Assembly: GCF_016107655.1 (NCBI RefSeq) | Contig: NZ_JABASX010000006.1 | Coordinates: forward strand, 186,001 to 250,000 | Reading direction: 5' to 3' | Origin: Brevibacterium antiquum | Lineage (GTDB): Bacteria; Actinomycetota; Actinomycetes; Actinomycetales; Brevibacteriaceae | Length of the DNA stretch: 64,000 bases | Part shown: one piece after another, positions 7,479 through 15,099 of the stretch | How positions within the stretch are numbered: position 1 is the first letter of the stretch | Layout: every line of letters begins with the position of its first letter | Notes under the pieces: generated by a model | Told to the model about the DNA's origin: nothing | Seen by the model: only the letters and a program-made list of their open reading frames with translations | Database searches by the model: none | Program-made: the position numbers and the translations under genes

Positions 7479-8391
7479 GGTAAGCAGCCGGGACGGCGGG
7501 GATCGCGGAGAGGCTGGAGGTCAGCTCGTGGCCGACGGCAGAGGTGAGCGGTTCCCGGATTGCCGAGAGCGCCTCGACGTCGACGCCGGTGTTCACGCCT
7601 TCGCGGTGCAGGAGGTGGACAAGGTCGTCGGTGCCGATGTTGCCAGCCGCGCCTGGTGCGAAGGGGCAGCCGCCGAGGCCGCCCATGGCCGCGTCGAAAT
7701 TCGAGATTCCCAGGTCGAGGGCCGCGATGACATTGGCCATTCCGAAGTTGTACGTGTCGTGCAGATGCAGGCTCACCGGCCTGCCCGGGAAGGCTTCCAC
7801 GACCGCCGAGGTGTTCCTGGACACCAATGATGGGTTGGCGTTTCCGATCGTGTCGGCGACCCCGATGCCGTGTGCCCCGGCTTCGACGAAGGGACGCAGA
7901 ACCTCGACGAGGTGGCCCGCGTCGGTGATGCCGTCGAAGGGGCAGATGAAGCTGACCGCGGTGGTGATGTCGAAGCGCACGCCGTTGTCACGGGCGAAGT
8001 CAGCGGCCTCGAGGAGACGCTGCGTGGCCTGGGCGATCGGGGCGTCGGAGTTCGCCTGGGAATGGCCCTCGGAGGCAGAGAGGACGAGCTTGATGTTCTT
8101 CGCCCCGGCATCGACGGCACGCTGGGCACCCTTGAGGTTGAAGACGAGGGTGAAGAAGTCGACGCCTTCGGCCTCGTGGGACTGGAGGCGCTGCAGGACC
8201 TCGCCGGTGTCGGCCATCTGTGGGACCTTCTTCGGATTGACGAACGATCCGACCTCGATCTCCTTGAGTCCTGCGGCGATGAGCTGCTCGCCCAGAGCGA
8301 CCTTGGCGTCGGTGGGAACGATGGCGTCCTCGATCTGGAGACCATCGCGCAGCGTGGTGTCGAGAATCGTGACCGATGTGGGCCGAACCAT
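7471..8391 (-). CDS. Hydroxymethylglutaryl-CoA lyase-type aldolase
   Basis: This 306-aa enzyme carries the HMGL-like signature DTTLRDGLQ (residues 11-19), the metal-binding HLHDTYNFGMAN motif and the Cys-containing loop GGLGGCPFAPGAAGN that closes over the active site. Family members cleave 3-hydroxy-3-methylglutaryl-CoA or related hydroxyacyl-CoAs to acetyl-CoA (or an analogue) plus a keto acid, using a divalent metal. The ATG at 8391 is preceded by AAGGAG 8 nt upstream; an in-frame extension to 8562 is unsupported. With a dicarboxylate transporter and two CoA-transferases in the same operon, the natural substrate may be HMG-CoA, citramalyl-CoA or another branched 3-hydroxy-dicarboxyl-CoA (inference). 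Confidence 0.88.
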   Translation of the reverse strand: MVRPTSVTILDTTLRDGLQIEDAIVPTDAKVALGEQLIAAGLKEIEVGSFVNPKKVPQMADTGEVLQRLQSHEAEGVDFFTLVFNLKGAQRAVDAGAKNIKLVLSASEGHSQANSDAPIAQATQRLLEAADFARDNGVRFDITTAVSFICPFDGITDAGHLVEVLRPFVEAGAHGIGVADTIGNANPSLVSRNTSAVVEAFPGRPVSLHLHDTYNFGMANVIAALDLGISNFDAAMGGLGGCPFAPGAAGNIGTDDLVHLLHREGVNTGVDVEALSAIREPLTSAVGHELTSSLSAIPAVPAAYHA

Positions 8392-8526
8392 GGTGAGAGC
8401 TCCTTCTTTGACCTGCCTCATTCCCGGAGAGCGGGACGAGAGCGGCACCACGCTCCTTTGCGTGCTGTCGTCTGCACCCAACATAGCTGTTCCCCACATC
8501 CCTGCGGTGAGCGCGGACATGAAATG

Positions 8527-8541
8527 TTCGCTATATGAGAA
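8527..8541. promoter_or_regulatory. Imperfect palindrome upstream of the lyase gene
   Basis: TTCGCTATATGAGAA has TTC/GAA ends and A+T-rich centre. It lies in the 263-nt gap between the lyase start and the upstream CoA-transferase, where an internal promoter of the operon would be expected. IclR boxes are often of TTCG-N-CGAA type, so this is a tentative site for the regulator at 2206. Confidence 0.25.
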
Positions 8542-8654
8542 GCGGCAATGAAGTGAAGGCAATCACTCCCATTAAATGGGACGCAGGATCTCGACAGTTC
8601 GGACGTGGGTGTTCGGTTCTGGCCCGAGCCGTCGCCCAATGCTGTCGTGATTGT

Positions 8655-9902
8655 TCAGTCGCGTTCGGGCAGCTGTCCGCCGAGCTGCTCCAGCACCTCG
8701 TCGGTGTGCTCACCCAGATCCGGGCCGAGGTGGTCGATCGGGATCGAGGAGCCGCCGATGACCGGGGTGATTCCCGGGAAGGCCACGTCGGGCAGCGTCT
8801 CTTCACCGGTCGAGACATCGAGATGTTGGATCATGCCGCGTGCGGCGAGCTGCTCGTCGGCCACGAGATCCTCTGCGGTGTAGATCGGCCCGGCGGGAAC
8901 GCCGGCGGTCTCCAAAGTGTCGACAACTTCGGTGACATCGCGCTTCGCACACCAGGCGCCGATGGCTTCGTCGAGCTCCTCACGCCGATCCCAGCGACCG
9001 GCATTGGACTGCAGATCAGGGTCCTCGCCCAGGTCCGGACGGTCAACGGCCTCCATGAGGCGCTTGTAGATTCCGTCGCCGTTGCCGGCGATGACCACGG
9101 ATTTTCCGCCGGCGCAGAGGTAGCCGTTCGATGGGGCGATGCCCTCCATCCGTCCGCCGGTGCGAGTGCGTGTCTCACCGAACGCGGAGTAGTCGGGGAC
9201 GAGGGATTCCATGACGGAGAACATGGCTTCATTCAGTGCGACGTCGACTGTGCGATCGGCCAGAGACGCCCTGCCTTCGAAGCTGTGATCGGAGCCGGTA
9301 ACAGCCTCAGCGGCACCGGCGATCTTCTGGCGCTGTCGATCGAAGAGCATCATCACAGCACCGAATGCGGCCTGCATACCGGCGATGGAGTCGCCGATCG
9401 AGATACCCACGCGCACCGGCGGCCGGTCGGGGTCGCCGACGAGTTCGCGGAAGCCGGAATAGCCTTCGGCGACGGCGGCGAATCCGGGACGCTCGGACAT
9501 GGGCCCTGTCTGGCCGAAGGCAGAGATGCGCACGAGGATGATGTCGGGGTTGGCCTCTTCGAGGACATCTGGTCCGAGACCCCACTTCTCGATGGTTCCG
9601 GGTCGGAAGTTCTCCAGCACGATGTCGCTGCGGCGCACGAGCTCGAGAGCCGAGGCCCTGCCTTCCTCTGAGCGAAGGTCGAGGACGACGGACTTCTTGT
9701 TGCGGTTGATGGTCCGGTAGAGCATCGAGGTGGTGCCCTGCTTGAGGCGCCAGTTGCGGAGCTCGTCACCCGTGCCGGGGCGCTCGATCTTGATGACCTC
9801 TGCACCGAAGTCGGCAAGCATGCGCCCGGTGGTGGGTGCCGCGATGTAGTTGCCGAGTTCGAGGACTCGCACACCGCTCAGTGGAAGACGACGTGCTGTC
9901 AT
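8655..9902 (-). CDS. CaiB/BaiF family (type III) CoA-transferase
   Basis: This 415-aa protein has PLSGVRVLELGNYIAAPTTG, LADFGAEVIKIERPGTGDELR and VLENFRPGTIEKWG, plus ISIGDSIAGMQAAFGAVMML, where the Asp in the GDSIAG motif is the predicted catalytic residue. The start at 9902 has AGGAG 7 nt upstream. It is the promoter-proximal gene of the minus-strand operon that continues, after a 263-nt gap, with the lyase, the second CoA-transferase and TctCBA. Residues about 225-265 carry a short polar insertion (QRQKIAGAAEAVTGSD area). The two transferases are clearly diverged in sequence, so this is not a recent duplication. Confidence 0.9.
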   Translation of the reverse strand: MTARRLPLSGVRVLELGNYIAAPTTGRMLADFGAEVIKIERPGTGDELRNWRLKQGTTSMLYRTINRNKKSVVLDLRSEEGRASALELVRRSDIVLENFRPGTIEKWGLGPDVLEEANPDIILVRISAFGQTGPMSERPGFAAVAEGYSGFRELVGDPDRPPVRVGISIGDSIAGMQAAFGAVMMLFDRQRQKIAGAAEAVTGSDHSFEGRASLADRTVDVALNEAMFSVMESLVPDYSAFGETRTRTGGRMEGIAPSNGYLCAGGKSVVIAGNGDGIYKRLMEAVDRPDLGEDPDLQSNAGRWDRREELDEAIGAWCAKRDVTEVVDTLETAGVPAGPIYTAEDLVADEQLAARGMIQHLDVSTGEETLPDVAFPGITPVIGGSSIPIDHLGPDLGEHTDEVLEQLGGQLPERD

Positions 9903-10326
9903 GTCGATACTCCTGTTCGTCGATCGGGCTCGGATCTGTCTACCGGACTGCGCCGGTCGATGCCGTACCGGTCTGTTCCGGTTTCTGTCTTTCTGCAATG
10001 GTGCCAGGTCAGCAAGATCAACAGCGACATTTCGAAATTCAGAACGCCCTCGGGTCGACGAATCCAGCGTCCATCCGCTGACGGGGAGTAGTGACGGGAG
10101 GACTGACGGGAGGTGGAAGCGGTGACCCTATCTTGTTGAAACGTCATTCACCCCGACTGTTTTCTCAGAGCTTGCTGTGAAGATCGGCAGGAAATGAACA
10201 GCCTCTGAGACTTGAGCCAATTTCACGCAATTTCCCTTGTTCCCCCTTGTGTCAGGACCGTTGATGTTTAAGACTGGCAACCAAGCCGCAAGACGCGGCC
10301 GTATGCCATCAACCAAGGAGCTAAAC
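9903..10326. other. 424-bp intergenic region between divergent genes
   Basis: This gap separates the minus-strand CoA-transferase operon from the plus-strand FG-repeat gene. It holds the perfect palindrome ATTTCGAAAT (10029-10038), a possible IclR-type site for the minus operon. AAGGAG lies directly before the 10327 ATG. No supportable gene was found, and no confident -35/-10 pair. Confidence 0.4.
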
Positions 10327-10812
10327 ATGTCGGAAAACTTTGGACAGGACAACGAGAACTTCGGCGGCGGCGACCAGGAGCAGCAGGGCGGCGGCTTCGG
10401 TGGCGGCCAGGAACAGGGCGGCCAGCAGGGCGGCTTCGGCAGCGGCGACAACGAGCGCAGCGAAGGCGGCCAGGGCGGGCAGCAGTCCGAGCAGGGCGGC
10501 TTCGGCGGCGGCAACGAGCAGAGCGGCCAGTCCCAGGGAGGCCAGCAGTCCGGCGGCTTCGGCGGCGACAACGAGCAGGGCGGCCAGCAGCAGGGCGGCT
10601 TCGGCGGCGGAAACGAAGGCGGCCAGGGCGGACAGCAGTCCGGTGGCCAGGAACAGGGCGGCTTCGGCGGCAACGAAGGCAACCAGGGTGGCGGCGACCA
10701 GCAGGGTGGCGGCTTCGGCGGCGACAACGAGCAGGGTGGCCAGCAGCAGGGTGGCTTCGGTGGCGGAAACGAAGGCGGCCAGGAACAGGGCGGCTTCGAC
10801 CAGCAGCGCTGA
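10327..10812 (+). CDS. Gly/Gln/Asn/Glu-rich FG-repeat low-complexity protein, unknown function
   Basis: This 161-aa protein consists almost entirely of Gly, Gln, Glu, Asn, Phe, Asp and Ser. After MSENFGQDNENFGGG come irregular repeats of the type QQGGFGGGNEGGQ, with about ten FG dipeptides spaced roughly 10-20 residues apart. It has no signal peptide, TM helix, Cys, Trp, Tyr or His, and only two Arg and no Lys, so it should be acidic, cytoplasmic and intrinsically disordered. AAGGAG lies 6 nt before the ATG. It is monocistronic, ended by a 40-bp perfect palindrome. The composition resembles phase-separating FG or prion-like domains; no known bacterial family is recognised. Opposite-strand open frames here are shadows of the repeats. 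Confidence 0.75.
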   Translation: MSENFGQDNENFGGGDQEQQGGGFGGGQEQGGQQGGFGSGDNERSEGGQGGQQSEQGGFGGGNEQSGQSQGGQQSGGFGGDNEQGGQQQGGFGGGNEGGQGGQQSGGQEQGGFGGNEGNQGGGDQQGGGFGGDNEQGGQQQGGFGGGNEGGQEQGGFDQQR

Positions 10813-10837
10813 TTCCCACAGCTTTACGCAGTAACTG

Positions 10838-10877
10838 AAGAGGGGCGGTACTCCCGATCGGGAGTACCGCCCCTCTT
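10838..10877. terminator. 40-bp perfect palindrome, bidirectional terminator
   Basis: The arms 10838-10857 and 10858-10877 are perfectly complementary over 20 bp, beginning AAGAGGGGCGGTACTCCCGA. It lies 25 nt after the FG-repeat gene and 19 nt from the stop of the convergent FAH-family gene. The A/T ends can provide short U-runs on both strands. Confidence 0.8.
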
Positions 10878-10896
10878 GCATGCCTCTGGGCTGTCG

Positions 10897-11748
10897 TCAC
10901 TGCGTGACGGCCACCGCCTGGCGGTGGCGACCGAGGCCGTCGATCTCCATCTCAACGACATCGCCATCGGTCAGGAACGGGAACTTCCCCGACATCGCCA
11001 CGCCCTGAGGTGTGCCGGTCAGGATCACGTCTCCGGGCTCGAAGGGCATCGTCTGGCTGAGCTGATAGATGATCTGCCCGACGTCGAAGATCAGGTCGCT
11101 CGTCGACGAATCCTGCCGCACCTCGCCATTGACCCAGCTGCGCAGCTGCAGGGACCCGGGGTCCACCTCGGCGGCGGGCCTGATCCACGGGCCCAGTGGG
11201 GTGAAGCCGGGAAGGTTCTTCCCCTTCGACCACTGGCCGCCGGATTCCTCGATCTGGAACCTGCGTTCGGACAGGTCGTTGGCCAGCACATAGCCGGCCA
11301 CGTGCGAATTCGCTTCCTCAGCCGAGGCGACCCTGAAGGCCCGGCTGCCGATGACCAGCCCCAGCTCGACCTCCCAGTCGGCCTTCGTGGCATAGGGCGG
11401 CAGCTCAAGTCGGTCGTAGGGGCCGGCAATCGTCGAGGGCATCTTGAAGAAGACGACGGGCGCCTCGGGCGGCTCCGCCCCTGCCTCTCGAGCATGCGCC
11501 GCGTAGTTCATGCCCACGCACACCACGGCCGAGGGGCGTGTGACGGGCGCTCCGATGCGCAGGCCCTCCGCTCCGTCGAGGGGTTCGAGGCTGCCTTCGT
11601 CCAGTGCGGTGCGGGCCCTGCCGATGCCGTCCTCGGCGAAGAACTCTGGGGTGATGTCGGTGGTCAGGGGGCGCAGATCGTAGTGGACGTCGTTGTCGCG
11701 CACTACCGGGATCTCGTGGCCGATGGGGCCCAAACGCAGCAATTCCAT
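10897..11748 (-). CDS. Fumarylacetoacetate hydrolase (FAH) family protein
   Basis: This 283-aa enzyme has the FAH C-terminal fold: VCVGMNYAAHAREAG, VVFFKMPSTIAGPYD, then DWEVELGLVIG with the metal-binding Glu residues, YVLANDLSERRFQ with the metal-binding Asp, and LTGTPQGVAM near the end. The family includes acylpyruvases, ureidoglycolate lyase-like proteins and hydratase/decarboxylases of aromatic meta-cleavage; eye reading cannot separate these. The ATG at 11748 follows GGAAGGAACCGT; an extension to 11961 lacks support. It stands alone between two hairpins (10838-10877 and 11937-11980), so it is probably monocistronic. Its promoter must lie within 11749-11936. Confidence 0.87.
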   Translation of the reverse strand: MELLRLGPIGHEIPVVRDNDVHYDLRPLTTDITPEFFAEDGIGRARTALDEGSLEPLDGAEGLRIGAPVTRPSAVVCVGMNYAAHAREAGAEPPEAPVVFFKMPSTIAGPYDRLELPPYATKADWEVELGLVIGSRAFRVASAEEANSHVAGYVLANDLSERRFQIEESGGQWSKGKNLPGFTPLGPWIRPAAEVDPGSLQLRSWVNGEVRQDSSTSDLIFDVGQIIYQLSQTMPFEPGDVILTGTPQGVAMSGKFPFLTDGDVVEMEIDGLGRHRQAVAVTQ

Positions 11749-11936
11749 ACGGTTCCTTCCTTGTTCGCCAGGCTCCCGCATCCGGCCGTCGTTGGACGGA
11801 CGCGCTATGTAAACCTGTGGAACCACGGTAGCGACGTCTCGCATCCTAAGTTGGATTCGTTCAAGTATTGGACGGATTCTTTGTCGCTGATGTACACGCC
11901 TCGGGCCAGGTGCTCCACGCGCCAGAAACATACAGC

Positions 11937-11980
11937 CTGAGTCAGGATAGATAGGTTGCAACCGGTCTATCCTGACTCAG
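11937..11980 (-). terminator. Hairpin terminator of the usp/permease unit
   Basis: CTGAGTCAGGATAGA (11937-11951) and TCTATCCTGACTCAG (11966-11980) are perfect 15-bp arms around a 14-nt loop. The hairpin lies 34 nt downstream of the universal-stress-protein stop on the minus strand. It has no T-tract. Confidence 0.7.
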
Positions 11981-12014
11981 ACCACTCAATATCGGTGCGC
12001 AGACAGACGGCGCA

Positions 12015-12935
12015 CTACTCCCCGAACGCCCCCGAGGTGTAACCAGATTTGGCCCGCCGGGGGACGACGATGATGGGCACCGGGGAGTGCTGCAGGATCC
12101 GCATGGCGTGGCTGCCCAAAGATACGCGCTTGATCGCCCCGAGCCCGGAAGAGCCGAGCATCATGACTTCGGGATCTTCCCACTGGACCGCAGTCAGCGC
12201 ACTGGCCCAGTCGGGTCCTGTCCCGATGGCCACGTCGGTCTCGCCGGGCTTGATGTGGAGATGATCGATCGAGCACAGTATCTCGTCGGTGTCTCGCCGG
12301 ATCACGTTGGCCCATTCGTCGATGACGCTGGATTCGACGTCGAGTCCCACTCCGGCCGCCGAGATCACCCTCGATCGGGGAGCGAACGAGGCGATGCGGA
12401 AGGGGACGCCGGACTCGGCAGAGACCACCGCGGCCCCGAGGATGAGATCCGCCGAGGTGGACGAACCGCTGTATGCGGCAGTGATCCTCCGCAGGCGAGC
12501 GCCCGATGCGGCCCGGTATCCGACCGGGGCCAGTGCCACCGGCAGGCTGGCACTGTGCAGCAGTCCGGTGGAGACGGACCCCAGCGCGATCCGCCCTGGC
12601 TTCCCATCGGCCGCGGGGCCGACGACGAGGCGGAAGGCGTTCTCCTTCTGGCACACCTCAAGCAGTCCACGTCGCGATGAACGAGCACCGTGGATGAGGC
12701 ATTCGGACTCGATGTCATCGGGAAGGAGCACCCGAACCTCGTCCAGGGCAGCCTCGGCGACGCTGCGAAGCTTCTTCTGGTATTCGCTTTCGAAAAGCAC
12801 GGGACTCATCGGCCAGGCGGCGGAATCGATGGCCGCTGCGACGAGCCGGTGCCCGTAGGACCGGGCGAGCACGATTCCCAACTCAACTGCTGGTCGGTTG
12901 TCCTGACCTGATGCGATGCCGACGACGATGCTCAT
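12015..12935 (-). CDS. Universal stress protein, tandem UspA domains
   Basis: This 306-aa protein has two Usp domains. The first opens with SIVVGIASGQDNRPAVELG and ends in VGPAADGKPGRIALGSVSTG, a degenerate nucleotide loop. The second ends with LGSSGLGAIKRVSLGSHAMRI, close to the ATP-binding G-x2-G-x9-G-(S/T) pattern. Length fits actinobacterial two-domain Usps (~300 aa). It is the last gene of a unit with the permease at 12932, which it overlaps by 4 nt (ATGA), and the hairpin at 11937-11980 ends the unit. Usp/permease pairing is common in Actinobacteria and may allow energy- or stress-dependent control of transport; that role is inferred. Confidence 0.88.
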   Translation of the reverse strand: MSIVVGIASGQDNRPAVELGIVLARSYGHRLVAAAIDSAAWPMSPVLFESEYQKKLRSVAEAALDEVRVLLPDDIESECLIHGARSSRRGLLEVCQKENAFRLVVGPAADGKPGRIALGSVSTGLLHSASLPVALAPVGYRAASGARLRRITAAYSGSSTSADLILGAAVVSAESGVPFRIASFAPRSRVISAAGVGLDVESSVIDEWANVIRRDTDEILCSIDHLHIKPGETDVAIGTGPDWASALTAVQWEDPEVMMLGSSGLGAIKRVSLGSHAMRILQHSPVPIIVVPRRAKSGYTSGAFGE

Positions 12936-14380
12936 TGTTTCCCTCCCGTGGAACCAGTTCCGTCAATGCTGTCATGTGCTGCTCGCTGCTTGCCGAGCAC
13001 CGAATTCTTGCGACCGAAGATCAAGTACAGCCCGAGGACGACCGCGGTCCAGATGAGGAAGACGACGATCGTGATGGGCTGCAGGTTGCTGATGATCCAC
13101 AGGCAGCCGATGATCGCGAGCACCGGCAGGACCGGGTAGAAGGGCACCTTGAAGCCGCGCTCGAGGTTGGGTTCGCGCACGCGCAGGATGATGACGGCCA
13201 GGGACACGACGACGAAGGCCACGAGGGTGCCGATGCTCGTCATCTCGGCGAGGAAGTTCAGTGGGATGAAGCCGGCCAGGATGGCGATGACCACGGTCAC
13301 GACGATCGTGCCCTTGACCGGGGTGAGTGTGCGGGGATTGACCTCGCCGAAGAGCTTGGGCATCATGCCGTCGCGCGACATCGTGAACAGGATGCGCGTC
13401 TGGCCGTAGATCGAGACGAGGGTGACAGAGAAGATCGAGATCACGGCTCCGGCGGCGACAACGGTGCCGGGCCACTGGGCGCCGACGATGTTCTCGAGAA
13501 TCGCCGACAGCCCGGCGGTCTGCCCTTCGAACTCCTGCCAGGGCTGAGCAGACAGGGCGGCGACGGCCACCAGCACGTAGACAGTGGTGACGATGATGAG
13601 GGCGGCGATGAGCGCCCGGGGCATGGTCTTCTTCGGATTCTTCGTCTCATCGCCGGCCGTAGCCACGGCGTCCATACCGACGTAGCTGAAGAAGATCAGA
13701 CCGGAGCCGGCCACCACCCCGGAGAAGCCGAAGGGGGCGAAATCGGCGAAGTTGTCGACATTCCAGCCGGTGACTCCGACAAGTACGAAGAAGAGGAGGA
13801 CTCCGATCTTCGTGCACACCATGATGGTGTTGATGACGACCGATTCGCCGGTGCCGCGAACCAGCAGGAAGCAGCACATGGCCAGCAGCAGGATCGCCGG
13901 AAGGTTGACGATTCCACCCTCCTCCGGGGCGTAGGCAAGGGCGTGTGGGATCTCGAATCCGAAGAGGTTGAACAGCAGCTGATTGACGTACTGTGACCAG
14001 CCGACGGCGACGGCGGCACCTGCGACCCCGTATTCGAGGAGCAGACAGGCCGCAACCCCCATGGCCGGCAGCTCGCCGAGCGTCGCATAGGCGTAGGAAT
14101 AGGACGAACCGGAGACGGGCACGCTGCCGGCGAGCTCCGCATAGCAGATCACTGCGAGGCCGGCGACGAGACCGGCGATGACGAAGGACCAGATGACTGC
14201 CGGTCCTGCGACGGGCACGGATTCGGAGAGGATGAAGAAGATGCCGGTGCCGATGGTCGACCCGACGCCGATCATGGTCAGCGAGAACAGACCGATTGTG
14301 CGCTTGAGGTCGCTCTCCGCCTCCTCGCCCTGCTGCGGCACGGGTTTCACTCGGAACAGCTGTTGTCGCAAAGTTGCCAT
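12932..14380 (-). CDS. Cationic amino-acid transporter-type APC permease
   Basis: This ~482-aa permease has about 12-14 TM segments. It opens with LKRTIGLFSLTMIGVGSTIGTG, whose GxGxxIGTGIFF motif is the TM1 unwinding of APC transporters. Other features are AELAGSVPVSGSSYSYAYAT, SYVGMDAVATAGDETKNPKK (TM6 and loop) and YGQTRILFTMSRDGMMP, all typical of CAT/YfnA-type carriers. The start at 14380 is chosen because GGGGAAAG precedes it; the in-frame ATG at 14437 lacks a ribosome site. It is translationally coupled to the downstream Usp gene. The substrate is probably an amino acid, with specificity unknown. Confidence 0.87.
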   Translation of the reverse strand: MATLRQQLFRVKPVPQQGEEAESDLKRTIGLFSLTMIGVGSTIGTGIFFILSESVPVAGPAVIWSFVIAGLVAGLAVICYAELAGSVPVSGSSYSYAYATLGELPAMGVAACLLLEYGVAGAAVAVGWSQYVNQLLFNLFGFEIPHALAYAPEEGGIVNLPAILLLAMCCFLLVRGTGESVVINTIMVCTKIGVLLFFVLVGVTGWNVDNFADFAPFGFSGVVAGSGLIFFSYVGMDAVATAGDETKNPKKTMPRALIAALIIVTTVYVLVAVAALSAQPWQEFEGQTAGLSAILENIVGAQWPGTVVAAGAVISIFSVTLVSIYGQTRILFTMSRDGMMPKLFGEVNPRTLTPVKGTIVVTVVIAILAGFIPLNFLAEMTSIGTLVAFVVVSLAVIILRVREPNLERGFKVPFYPVLPVLAIIGCLWIISNLQPITIVVFLIWTAVVLGLYLIFGRKNSVLGKQRAAHDSIDGTGSTGGKQ

Positions 14381-14702
14381 TGTCTTTCCCCAGACGTCGT
14401 CGTCTTGTCGAGCATGAGCACCGAAACTGTCGATCATCGCTCTGACCGCCAGTCCTGATCCGGCACTTTCGATACTGCGACCATACGACAGTCCTGCCTC
14501 GCCGAGGTGGTGCGAAGTGGAAATGATGAGTGCGGAATCGGTCGTTGAAGACAGTCAAGATCGGAGTCGGGCGACTATCGGCACTGGCCAGAGGGCTTGT
14601 CCGTCTCCTACGAAAAACTTAATCAACGAAACGGTTGAATACGTGTCGGTGCTGGCCTACAGTTGTATTTAACCTACTAGTTGAATACAGGATGGAGGGT
14701 CA
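14381..14702. promoter_or_regulatory. Intergenic region with two related inverted repeats before arsR-type gene
   Basis: TCAACGAAACGGTTGA (14623-14638) and TTAACCTACTAGTTGAA (14669-14685) share the layout T(C/T)AAC-N6-GTTGAA, and both continue as ATAC. Their centres are ~46 bp apart, and the second lies just upstream of GGAGGGTCA and the GTG start at 14703. Small HTH regulators of the ArsR family bind such repeats, so autoregulation is likely. No gene was found in the rest of the gap. Confidence 0.5.
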
Positions 14703-15098
14703 GTGGCAGACCAGCTGACAAAGGTGTTCGCGGCCCTGGCCGACCCGACTCGACGAGACATGGTGGCCAGGCTGTCCATCGCCGACGCCACGGTCAACGA
14801 ACTCGCCGAACCCTACGAGGTCAGCGTCCAGGCCGTGTCGAAGCACCTCAAGGTGCTTGAGGACTCCGGATTGGTCACTCGCACCCGGGACGCCCAGCGC
14901 AGACCAGTCCACCTCGAAGACAATGTGTTCGATCTGATGACGAAATGGATCGAGAGATACAGGCGCCAAGCCGAAGAACGTTACCAACGCCTCGACGCAG
15001 TCCTGGAATCGATGGACGCGGACGAGGACACTCAACACGCGGACTCCACAGCCGCCTCGGCGAAGGAATCCACAGCACATTCACGCAAGGGAGCATGA
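14703..15098 (+). CDS. ArsR family winged-helix regulator
   Basis: This 131-aa regulator has the ArsR winged HTH: KVFAALADPTRRDMVARLS, then VNELAEPYEVSVQAVSKHLK and VLEDSGLVTRTRDAQRRPV. There are no cysteine pairs of the metal-sensing ArsR/SmtB type, so it is probably not a metal sensor. The GTG start follows GGAGGGTCA. It belongs to the subgroup that is nearly always followed by an SRPBCC/AHSA1 protein, as here with a 1-nt gap. Its last ~30 residues are Ala/Ser/Asp-rich and disordered. Two inverted repeats upstream are likely self-operators. Confidence 0.88.
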   Translation: MADQLTKVFAALADPTRRDMVARLSIADATVNELAEPYEVSVQAVSKHLKVLEDSGLVTRTRDAQRRPVHLEDNVFDLMTKWIERYRRQAEERYQRLDAVLESMDADEDTQHADSTAASAKESTAHSRKGA

Positions 15099-15099
15099 C

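Noticed and set aside
10128-10900. Long open frames opposite the FG-repeat gene (Pro-, Arg- or Ala/Leu-rich translations)
   Set aside because: They are reading-frame shadows of the Gly/Gln repeats, with no ribosome site and unnatural composition; the plus-strand gene has AAGGAG and a terminator.
12911-13996. 361-aa plus-strand frame opposite the permease at 12932
   Set aside because: Asp/Glu/His-rich mirror translation of a membrane protein gene, typical antisense shadow in high-G+C DNA; the minus-strand frame has clear APC motifs.
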